From Paenibacillus sp. yr247 (GTDB taxonomy: Bacteria > Bacillota > Bacilli > Paenibacillales > NBRC-103111): a stretch of 64,000 bases of DNA. The stretch lies in assembly GCF_900103825.1 (NCBI RefSeq), contig NZ_FNIF01000025.1, forward strand, positions 1 through 64,000, read 5' to 3'. The notes under the pieces were generated by a model. The model worked only from the letters and a program-made list of their open reading frames with translations, was not told the origin of the DNA and searched no databases. The translations under genes were made by a program, and so were the position numbers. Of this stretch, positions 36,522 to 44,430 are shown in pieces (position 1 is the first letter of the stretch; each line of letters starts with the position of its first letter).

Positions 36522-38357
36522 ATGGAGACGATCCTAAAGCTTGGAGCAGAAGGTGGGAGTCTTACACTTTTGGGAGAGAGGACTAATGATGAGAAATGGA
36601 CATTTTATCGTGAAACTCAGGAACACGCACTGGCTGATTTAATTAATGATGAGGATAGCGATCTTCCAGCTTTGTTGAATCAGAAATCTAAACTAATTGA
36701 ATCGGACATAAAGGAAGCCTTAAAAAGATTGGGACGGAATTGGAGTAATCTGTATCCAGTGGAAGTACATTCTGATTTCGCATGGCTTATCTATAAACAA
36801 GTTATAGAGGATTCTGTATCAGTTAGTAATAGAAACCTTCATCGTTGGCAGAGATTATGTTTAGAGCAAAATCCTTTATTCGAACTGGCTCAAATGCTGT
36901 GTACTTCCAACTATACTGTTGTGCTTAGCGGGGCAGGTATGAGTACGGAATCAGGACTTCCAGATTTTCGATCCAAAGATGGTTGGTGGAGAAGAATCGA
37001 TCCTCATCTGGTTGCAAACATAGAGACACTAGAGGACAACTACGAGCTATTCAGAGAATTTTATACGTACCGAATAGAGACTGTTGAACAATATTCTCCC
37101 CATGTTGGTCACCAAGTTCTTGCCAAGTGGGAAAAGGAAGGCTTACTTCATGGTATTGCAACACAAAATGTTGACGGATTTCATATGGCTGCAGGGAATA
37201 GACATGTTTCAGAACTCCATGGAAATCTCCGCTCCATTAGATGCAATCAATGTGGCCGTGAGGCGGAAGTCTCTAGATTCTTATCCAAAGAGAGTTGCAT
37301 GGTCTGTCAGGGGAAATTAAGACCAAACATTGTCCTTTTCGGTGAAAGACTTTCTGAAATTGCATGGGCCCAAGCTATGGAGTGGTTTCAAGCCGCGGAG
37401 CTCGTTATTGTCATTGGTACTAGTCTTCAAGTTGCTCCAGCCAATCAGTTACCTCAACTTACTTCAGGGAAAATCGCATATCTAAACATGGAAAATTCTA
37501 AAGAATCGAATCGATTTGATATAACAATTCAAGGCAAAGCCCAGAAGTTATTAGTGCAACTGGACGAAATGATCCAATATATCCGCACACAGGAGAGAGG
37601 TCACTCCAAACAAGTGGAAAGCCAAATGTACCAAAAGAGTGAGATAATTAGAGGAATTGGATTTCAGGTTAATAACATAAATCAAATTTATAAATGTAGG
37701 CACTTAAATTACGTTGGTAAAACCAGCGATACAAAGGAATTATTTACGGAGGTAATTTCCTGTGAATTATTACGGCTACAAATAAAGAATAGGCTGAATA
37801 GCATACCTGAAGTTGTCAGAGAAAGAGGATACCAGATAGGATCGCGCTATGGTTTGGTTACTACTAATCATTCTGAAAAAGCTTCCAACCGAAGGGAAGA
37901 AAGGTTTGCTATTAGCCTTTTTAATTTAAGCAAAAACGGCAAAAAGTTTGAGCATATTGGAAAGATCCTGGATTATCAGGTTCCACTTAGAAATAGTATT
38001 CAAGATAAGGGTTTAGGCAAGATCGACTTAATCTCTATGAAAGATGATCAAATTTATCTTATCGAATTAAAAATTAAGGAAAACAAAGAAACCATATTAA
38101 GATGCATTCTTGAAATAGCAACGTATTACCAAGTGTTGTCGAAGTCTAAGTTTTTGGAAAGCTATTCTCATGAATTCGAACACGTTACCACAAAGAGTAT
38201 ACAAAAAGCAATTTTGATTGTTGAAGGATCAAAGCAGCATCAAGAGATGATAAAACTTCAAAACGGCGAAAGGAAAGCGCTAAAGAAGCTTTTGAATGAG
38301 CTGGAAGTGCAAGTATATTGTATTAATCCTGAAAGTTTGGATGTTCAAAAATTATAA
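36522..38357 (+). CDS. Sir2-domain protein fused to a PD-(D/E)XK-like nuclease domain
   Basis: 611 residues in three parts. Residues 1-110: unrecognised domain opening METILKLGAEGGSLTLLG. Residues about 115-350: complete Sir2 fold with GAGMSTESGLPDFRS (137-151), TQNVDGFH (214-221), catalytic-type His in ELHGN (233), zinc cysteines 241, 244, 259 and 262, and IGTSLQVAPAN (298). Residues about 370-611: PD-(D/E)XK-like domain with GKIDLISMKDDQIYLIELK (Asp502, Glu515, Lys517). Sir2 domains in defence proteins cleave NAD+, while zinc-bearing ones can be deacylases; the nuclease part suggests a second, DNA-directed activity. It stands alone between two terminators with its own regulated promoter and RBS GGAGGTG. 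The combination is not one I can assign to a named system. Confidence 0.85.
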   Translation: METILKLGAEGGSLTLLGERTNDEKWTFYRETQEHALADLINDEDSDLPALLNQKSKLIESDIKEALKRLGRNWSNLYPVEVHSDFAWLIYKQVIEDSVSVSNRNLHRWQRLCLEQNPLFELAQMLCTSNYTVVLSGAGMSTESGLPDFRSKDGWWRRIDPHLVANIETLEDNYELFREFYTYRIETVEQYSPHVGHQVLAKWEKEGLLHGIATQNVDGFHMAAGNRHVSELHGNLRSIRCNQCGREAEVSRFLSKESCMVCQGKLRPNIVLFGERLSEIAWAQAMEWFQAAELVIVIGTSLQVAPANQLPQLTSGKIAYLNMENSKESNRFDITIQGKAQKLLVQLDEMIQYIRTQERGHSKQVESQMYQKSEIIRGIGFQVNNINQIYKCRHLNYVGKTSDTKELFTEVISCELLRLQIKNRLNSIPEVVRERGYQIGSRYGLVTTNHSEKASNRREERFAISLFNLSKNGKKFEHIGKILDYQVPLRNSIQDKGLGKIDLISMKDDQIYLIELKIKENKETILRCILEIATYYQVLSKSKFLESYSHEFEHVTTKSIQKAILIVEGSKQHQEMIKLQNGERKALKKLLNELEVQVYCINPESLDVQKL

Positions 38358-38445
38358 AACCAATTTTATTGTAAGTTAATTCATGTAAACTTGTCCTAAA
38401 ATGACTCTCTCAGCATATATATGTAGCATAGAGGAGCGTGGACTA

Positions 38446-38793
38446 ATGGACAATAAAGTGAAAAGATACTATCAACTTAAACAAAAGCAAAAAGAGATAG
38501 AGCAGGAATTGTCGGAGTTGCGTAATGATATTATGACCTATTTAGCAGAGCAGGATGTTACTGAGCTAGAGATCGGACGTCACAAGGTGAAGATTGTATT
38601 TCAAGACAGAAAAGAATATGACGATAATAAGCTTTATGATGCACTTCCAGACCCCGGTGTATGGCGTATGCTATCCAAATCCGACTCGTCGAAGATTACG
38701 AGTTTGCTGAAACTTAATGTTATTTCGGAGGAAAAGATTAGAGATACGTATTCGGTAAAGACTGTATCATTGCTTCAAGTAGATAAAAAGTGA
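38446..38793 (+). CDS. Small conserved-looking coiled-coil protein
   Basis: 115 residues from ATG 38446, chosen for the GAGGAG site; the frame is open 45 bp further. Residues 1-35 form a heptad-patterned helix (KVKRYYQLKQKQKEIEQELSEL), followed by a compact alpha/beta region (VTELEIGRHKVKIVFQDRKEY). It resembles small phage-derived proteins with an N-terminal coiled coil, but I do not recognise a family. It is followed by a strong terminator and has no own shared element. Transcription may continue from the Sir2-nuclease gene 88 bp upstream, so it could be a partner of that protein. Confidence 0.65.
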   Translation: MDNKVKRYYQLKQKQKEIEQELSELRNDIMTYLAEQDVTELEIGRHKVKIVFQDRKEYDDNKLYDALPDPGVWRMLSKSDSSKITSLLKLNVISEEKIRDTYSVKTVSLLQVDKK

Positions 38794-38811
38794 TTTTATT
38801 GTATGATCTGC

Positions 38812-38836
38812 CCCGCTTTCCAAGCGGGTTTTTTTT
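38812..38836 (+). terminator. Rho-independent terminator
   Basis: CCCGCTT, 3-nt loop, AAGCGGG, then eight T residues. Confidence 0.9.
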
Positions 38837-38886
38837 GTTAGTACAATTAAACATCAGTAATGTGTGTTGAATAATAGAATTAGTAG

Positions 38887-38933
38887 GAACGAACATTCCC
38901 TGACAGGTCACTGTCCAAATTTTCCTGTATACT
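38887..38933 (+). promoter_or_regulatory. Shared promoter element, copy 7 (McrBC-like operon)
   Basis: GAACGAACATTCCCTGACA (38887-38905), 22 bp, then TATACT (38928-38933). Only one base differs from copy 6 in the 19-bp element, while the 22-bp spacers are unrelated, which argues for selection on the element and the distance. Confidence 0.75.
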
Positions 38934-39067
38934 AATTATTGAACCAATCTTAAAAGTTAAAGTTAGAAATGGGGATTATTCATTGAAAATAGAAATCGGA
39001 GAAACTATTATCATGGCTACGGCATGTAAAAGGATGCCAACTTGTACAACTAAACTGGAAGCCATCG

Positions 39068-40006
39068 ATGTCATCTTGGGAATTATATAATGAAGTAGAA
39101 CTAGATGAGCTTATGACTTCCGCTGCTAATTATTTCAATGAAAGACATAGTTATCAGATATTTAAAAACAATTCCTTGTCTCAGCTTCTTCAGCAAGCAG
39201 AAATCGATGTTATTGGAATTTCGATGGGAAATGAGAACAAGATGGAGTTGTACGCCATTGATGTTGCATTTCATGAAGCAGGACTAAATTACGGAGATAA
39301 AAATGAAACAGTTTCTCGGATAATAAAGAAGTTAATTCGCACTGTTTTAGTTATATTAGGATTTTTTAATATCCGCGGGGCAAACATTATTTTTGCATCA
39401 CCTAAAATTCTCCAGGCAACTCTAATAGTGCTGAATCCAATTTTAGAAGAAATAAATCAATTCTTATTACAAAGAGGCTATGAGTTTAATATAAAAATGT
39501 ATTGCAATGAGGAGTTCCAATTACATATTCTTAATCCAGTTATTTCTTCTTCATCTTCAATTGCGGATACTTCTGAGCTTTTTATGCGGAGTCTGCAGTT
39601 ATATAATATGTTTACAGGAAATAACATTGTCGAGAGAAAGAGTCCTAAACAAGAGCAATCTATCTTGCCGATACATAGTCAAGTTGGAGAGTCTGAAATG
39701 AAAATAGGGGTACTTGTAAGATCTACAATACGTGAATATTTGGCGAATAACGAAATTATTAGTGATGAAATAAATCGTTTGACCACTTATGATTATTCCA
39801 AAGTAACTTTTGATATTAATTATCCATTTCTTAAAGAGATTAATTATTCTGAAGCACTGGAACAACAAAGATTAGTCAATGGTCGTCCTCGTTATTGGAG
39901 TGAAATATTTCATTCCCAAAACAAAAAATATTACGTATGTCAGGAATGGTTTGAACGAAATAGATCGTATTTTGATCAGTGGACCCGAAAAATGAATCAT
40001 ATTTAA
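39068..40006 (+). CDS. McrBC-like operon gene 1, unknown; 5' end probably frameshifted
   Basis: 312 residues from ATG 39068, which has only a weak site. Better initiation lies at TTG 38983 after GGGGATT. That frame gives MKIEIGETII, while the frame of this gene is open upstream from about 38993 and reads SWLRHVKGCQLVQLNWKPS just before the ATG, which looks like genuine coding sequence. A one-base shift near 39010-39015 would join both, adding about 28 residues. In the body, EIDVIGIS and ELYAIDVAFHEAG resemble a degenerate PD-(D/E)XK core with no Lys. First gene of a five-gene set 18 bp before the next. Function unknown; probably a specificity or nuclease-like subunit. Confidence 0.65.
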   Translation: MSSWELYNEVELDELMTSAANYFNERHSYQIFKNNSLSQLLQQAEIDVIGISMGNENKMELYAIDVAFHEAGLNYGDKNETVSRIIKKLIRTVLVILGFFNIRGANIIFASPKILQATLIVLNPILEEINQFLLQRGYEFNIKMYCNEEFQLHILNPVISSSSSIADTSELFMRSLQLYNMFTGNNIVERKSPKQEQSILPIHSQVGESEMKIGVLVRSTIREYLANNEIISDEINRLTTYDYSKVTFDINYPFLKEINYSEALEQQRLVNGRPRYWSEIFHSQNKKYYVCQEWFERNRSYFDQWTRKMNHI

Positions 40007-40024
40007 AGATAAGGGGAGGATATT

Positions 40025-40720
40025 TTGCCTAACTTAGATTTTAATGAGTTTATATTGGAACATGATGATATTTTAAGAGATATGGAAATTACTTGTGGAG
40101 ATATAATTAGGCTTCAAGAAGAATTTTATACCAGATATAAAAAGAATCCACGAATTGCTGAAGCAATCATCTTTCGATGTATATATCATTATTTCAATTT
40201 GAAAGGCGATAACATTATCAGCGAAATACAATCTGGGAGTCTCATTCTAAGGCCAGAGAAGAGATATCCTGCCGAATTCGGGAATCAGAACTTAGATATT
40301 GCGATATTGGAAGATAGTAAGATTAAAGTTGGAATATCAGTCAAAATGAGTTCACGCACACCGGCATATTTGGATGGGGCTGACTTTAGTAATCCAATTC
40401 TTATGGAAAAGTACCTAAGTTATATTCTTGAAAAACAAGAAAACCTCGCTATCTATAAGGAAGAAAAGCGTAGAATCAAAGTTCCTACACTACTACAGGA
40501 TATGGCCAGAATCGAAAATATTCAAAATAACCAGTTAAACAGATTTCAATCAATAACAATCATTTATAGTTCTAAAAAAGCAGGGGATGATTTCTGGGTC
40601 ACGGAATTTAACTCTAGATTTCAACACACTTTCTTATATTTAAAAGACAACGAGCATCAGAGTTTCTTTACTTTACTTGAACCTATCCTATCAAAATTGA
40701 ATCGAGGAACATTAATATGA
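40025..40720 (+). CDS. McrBC-like operon gene 2, possible restriction-endonuclease-like protein
   Basis: 231 residues from TTG 40025, supported by AGGGGAGGA 8 bp upstream. The middle holds NLDIAILEDSKIKVGISVKMSS (about 88-110), an Asp followed by a strand and a Lys as in PD-(D/E)XK nucleases but with Ser instead of the usual Glu, so the assignment is tentative. No membrane segment. It overlaps the McrB-like gene by 4 bp (ATGA), which implies close coupling. It may recognise or cut DNA within the complex. Otherwise unrecognised. Confidence 0.6.
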   Translation: MPNLDFNEFILEHDDILRDMEITCGDIIRLQEEFYTRYKKNPRIAEAIIFRCIYHYFNLKGDNIISEIQSGSLILRPEKRYPAEFGNQNLDIAILEDSKIKVGISVKMSSRTPAYLDGADFSNPILMEKYLSYILEKQENLAIYKEEKRRIKVPTLLQDMARIENIQNNQLNRFQSITIIYSSKKAGDDFWVTEFNSRFQHTFLYLKDNEHQSFFTLLEPILSKLNRGTLI

Positions 40721-42951
40721 TTAACCTAACCGAATACCAGCAAATATTCGATATCGACAATACGACAGAACGTTGCAAGAAAGCTAACGATACCATGGAT
40801 GGTTTCTGGAAAGCCCAATTTAAAAATCTAGCTGAAGAGATAATTGGACAAGATTACAAGATTGCAACTTACGGAAAGACATTAATGACCACTTACGGTG
40901 ACTCCTTAAACCCGAAGTATGCTGAGCCGACGATCGAGACGAATACGGGTAGAAGATATTATGTATCAATTCAACAGAAGATTGGAGGCAGCGATGTTAA
41001 TCTATTAACGCTAGAGTTTAACGGTGTTGAGAAGCAACTCTTTATTTATACAGAGCTTAGCTTTTATCAAGCCAATGAACTCGTTCGCACAGATAAATCA
41101 GTACTAGATGGACTTGATGAGTCTATTCGAATTTTTGCTAGAACCAGCTCCTTTACGAAAGAGGAGTTTGAACGTTCTATTCTGGAACAGCGCCTGAAAG
41201 ATATGATTAAGCCTAGAAACAGACCTTGGATATATTTTGGAATCGCAAAGCCTCTCGAGGGTGATGTTGAAATTACTGAGATCATGGGCTTATTAAGAAG
41301 AATCTGGGGACAGACAGAGTCCATCCGCACATACATATTGGAGGATAAAATAAGAAGTGCAAGATCCCGACATATTATGGATTTGATTGCTTCGGTGGAG
41401 ACACCCCACACTCTGACTTTAATAGGGCAGACTTACCAAATTCAATATGGGCATGTGGAGAAAGAGAAATCGGGCGTACGTAAACAGTCCTATACACTTA
41501 AGCTTGAGGGACAGACTATTGTTCATGGAGCGTTCTTCTACTCGGAATACCATGAAAGTTTCGGCTCCCCTAATCCTATGCTTGCTGTAGATGTTGAACA
41601 AGGTAACCATATATTTACCAATATCCGTACTTTATTAGGGGAAGGAACTAAGGAATGGTGGATCTCCAAGTCCTTCCGTATGCATAATCAAAACAATGAG
41701 GATTTAAAGCAAGAGGCTATGAATTTGCTAAAGCAGCACGACATTCATGTGCGCAATGGTAATGAGTATTATTTGGCGACATATGATAACCAAGCACAAG
41801 GGTTTGTAGAAGATGTAGAAAAGGTTAAAGTGGACTTAGTGAAAGCGGCTATTCTTTTCGCCCATGTTAGCGGCCGCAGTAAAATGAAATTATTGGATAC
41901 CCATAATGAGCCGCAAGATACATTACCAGTAGAGTACGGTAACGGTTTTGTTCAGGAGTACAATAGTAACTTCAATTTCTCGGTCATCTATGAATCTATT
42001 CAAAACTGTTCACTAACATTTGAGAAGGATCTGATAAGAGATCTGCATCTCAACTTAACTGTATTGGATGACAAACACTTTGTCATATTAAGCGGTATTT
42101 CAGGAACAGGCAAAACGCAGCTCGCCAAGTTATACGCGAATGCAGTCTATGGTTTGGCCTACGAGGCTCAGAACCCGTACTTGTCTATCATTCCTGTTCG
42201 TCCAGATTGGACAGATTCGACAGCGTTGTTCGGATACTACAGTTCTTTCGAGAAACAATATATCGCTCCGGAGTTTTTGAAGGTGCTCCTTCATGCCCAT
42301 GAGGAAAGGGAGAAACCGCATTTTATCGTTTTAGATGAAATGAACCTTGCACGGGTGGAGTACTATTTAAGTGATTACCTTAGCGGCGTAGAATCGCATA
42401 AAGAAATTCCGCTGCATAATCGCACGGATTTGGAGGGTATTCCTGCTAAGATTAGCATTCCGCCTAATGTCTACCTCATTGGCACCATAAACGTGGATGA
42501 AACTACGCATAGTATCTCTGATAAAGTGTTGGATCGTGCTTTTGTCATGACGTTGAGTGATGTTGATCTGATAACATTTTGGGATCGAATGAATGAAGAA
42601 GTAAAGACTGAACTGCATGAGGAATTTGATTTTTTGAAAAAGCTGCATAGCTGTTTAGCGCCTTATCACTTGCATTTTGGATACAGAACGATGAATGAAA
42701 TGATTCAAAAGATGTGTCGACATCTGGAGCTCGATATTGAGCATCAGGCACCTAGACACGTTTTATTGGATAAAGTAATTTCTGAGAAGGTGCTGCCTAA
42801 GCTAAGAGGCGATGATCAGATTGGTGAATTGCTAAAGAAACTAAAAGATGAATTTAAAGCTCATCTTGGAGAACATTCAACAAGCTTTGGACATATGGAG
42901 CGTATGGAAAGGGAGCTAACGAGATATGGCGCAACTCAGTTTTGGCGGTAA
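40717..42951 (+). CDS. McrB-like AAA+ ATPase/GTPase
   Basis: 744 residues. The C-terminal 300 residues form an McrB-type AAA+ module: Walker A LSGISGTGKTQLAKLYA (about 458-474), Walker B with the McrB signature VLDEMNLARVEYYLSDYL (about 536-553), and sensor region GTINVDETTHSISDKVLDRA (about 588-607). The first 440 residues are a large, otherwise unrecognised N-terminal region, where McrB relatives carry their DNA- or modification-recognition domain. McrB drives translocation and activates its nuclease partner. The 3' end overlaps the McrC-like gene by 26 bp. Confidence 0.85.
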   Translation: MINLTEYQQIFDIDNTTERCKKANDTMDGFWKAQFKNLAEEIIGQDYKIATYGKTLMTTYGDSLNPKYAEPTIETNTGRRYYVSIQQKIGGSDVNLLTLEFNGVEKQLFIYTELSFYQANELVRTDKSVLDGLDESIRIFARTSSFTKEEFERSILEQRLKDMIKPRNRPWIYFGIAKPLEGDVEITEIMGLLRRIWGQTESIRTYILEDKIRSARSRHIMDLIASVETPHTLTLIGQTYQIQYGHVEKEKSGVRKQSYTLKLEGQTIVHGAFFYSEYHESFGSPNPMLAVDVEQGNHIFTNIRTLLGEGTKEWWISKSFRMHNQNNEDLKQEAMNLLKQHDIHVRNGNEYYLATYDNQAQGFVEDVEKVKVDLVKAAILFAHVSGRSKMKLLDTHNEPQDTLPVEYGNGFVQEYNSNFNFSVIYESIQNCSLTFEKDLIRDLHLNLTVLDDKHFVILSGISGTGKTQLAKLYANAVYGLAYEAQNPYLSIIPVRPDWTDSTALFGYYSSFEKQYIAPEFLKVLLHAHEEREKPHFIVLDEMNLARVEYYLSDYLSGVESHKEIPLHNRTDLEGIPAKISIPPNVYLIGTINVDETTHSISDKVLDRAFVMTLSDVDLITFWDRMNEEVKTELHEEFDFLKKLHSCLAPYHLHFGYRTMNEMIQKMCRHLELDIEHQAPRHVLLDKVISEKVLPKLRGDDQIGELLKKLKDEFKAHLGEHSTSFGHMERMERELTRYGATQFWR

Positions 42952-44413
42952 TTTCCTGCTGAGACAATCCGGAGAGCCTTGGTTGCCAGTGGATGAGGCG
43001 TATTTGATCGAGGCTACCACGTATGAGTGGAAATTTATGATGATTGATGGCGCTCCGCCTGTGTTTCGATTCTGTGGTTTGCAGCACTTCCCGCACAAAC
43101 AGATGAACGGTGAAGCATATGGAGTGTTGACAACACCTTTCCATAGTGGACAGACGACGATAGAACTCAATGGTGAGACATTCATATCGTATATTTATCC
43201 CGATCCGCGTAAAATGACCCAGGACCAGTATAGCATCATGTTGAGCGATATTTTGCAAGAGGCTGCGCTATGTTTTGAGGATTCGGAGATTGCGACTGGG
43301 ATAGATGCGAATGAGCGATCCCGTGAGTTGTCCTGGGCGCAGTGGAGTTATCTTGAAGCCTCGTTACCTACACTGAAAAGTATTATAAAACGCCTACTCG
43401 AGCAGCCTACTCGAATGCTTTTAGCCACCGAACTAGAGATAAGACGGGAACGCATAAAGACGTTGGATACACGAACAATAGGATGGTTGGAGAGGAATAT
43501 CGGTCGCAGTCCGTCTGGTAACGTCGTTCCAGAGATCGTCAGAGGGACAGTTCGAGAGGATAGCTTCGATACCTATGAGAATAAGGTGATAAAAAAGCAG
43601 CTTATCGAACTTAGGCATTTGCTAAAGCTATACACGAGAGTTCAACACGATGAACGCGCGCGAAAGGCTGAGGTTTATGCTGATCAAGTGGGGTATTGGT
43701 TACGAGATCCTATTTTGAAACAAGTGACGCCTTATCAAGGTACAATTCGTATCACTCAAATTTTTCGTAAGCATCCCGTGTACCGCCAGTGTTATCAATG
43801 GTTTGATCGTTTGAATAAGCTTGGGAATGAACGGATAGGATTTCAATACAATTATCCATTGAAAGAGACATTTGTGCTCTATGAAATATGGTGCTACATG
43901 CAGTTAGTGAAGGTTTTTCGGGAGAAGGGATTGCTCCAAGATAGTACCGGATTATTTAAAATGGATCAGAATGGGCTGTTTCTTAATTTTTCAGAACATA
44001 ACGAAAGTGTAGTCAAGCTAGCTAATGGCATGCGCTTATATTATCAACGTGTGTATCAATATAATTCACCTCATTTCTACACGTTCACACAGCAAATGAA
44101 GCCTGACATTGTGATTGAAGCAGGTGACCGGCTGTATATATTGGACCCGAAATATCGAGTTCCGACGAATCTGAGCACTGCGCTTGGAGAGATGCATAAA
44201 TATCGCGATGGGATATTGCTGCGTAGTAGTGATGAGCGCGCTGTGGAGCGGGTATTTATCATAACTCCAGTGCAAAGTGATGAATTACGGTATTTTTCTA
44301 AGGAATTCCATGAGAAGTATAGAATGGGGGCTATTGGGCTTACGCCTGGAGCCGTAAATGATTCAATTGGCGTGTGGGTGGATGAATTGTTGAATGGAGT
44401 TCGAAAGAGTTAA
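42926..44413 (+). CDS. McrC-like nuclease subunit (DUF2357-type)
   Basis: 495 residues. The central part (RGTVREDSFDTYENKVIKKQL, about 205-225) is typical of the DUF2357 family that accompanies McrB-like ATPases. A PD-(D/E)XK nuclease core follows near the end: MKPDIVIEAGDRLYILDPKYR (about 390-410, Asp ... Asp-x-Lys), then HKYRDGILL and VFIITPV. It should be the cutting subunit paired with the AAA+ protein immediately upstream. Start ATG 42926 lies inside the McrB-like gene. Confidence 0.8.
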   Translation: MAQLSFGGNFLLRQSGEPWLPVDEAYLIEATTYEWKFMMIDGAPPVFRFCGLQHFPHKQMNGEAYGVLTTPFHSGQTTIELNGETFISYIYPDPRKMTQDQYSIMLSDILQEAALCFEDSEIATGIDANERSRELSWAQWSYLEASLPTLKSIIKRLLEQPTRMLLATELEIRRERIKTLDTRTIGWLERNIGRSPSGNVVPEIVRGTVREDSFDTYENKVIKKQLIELRHLLKLYTRVQHDERARKAEVYADQVGYWLRDPILKQVTPYQGTIRITQIFRKHPVYRQCYQWFDRLNKLGNERIGFQYNYPLKETFVLYEIWCYMQLVKVFREKGLLQDSTGLFKMDQNGLFLNFSEHNESVVKLANGMRLYYQRVYQYNSPHFYTFTQQMKPDIVIEAGDRLYILDPKYRVPTNLSTALGEMHKYRDGILLRSSDERAVERVFIITPVQSDELRYFSKEFHEKYRMGAIGLTPGAVNDSIGVWVDELLNGVRKS

Positions 44414-44430
44414 TGGAGGTTGGAAAATAG

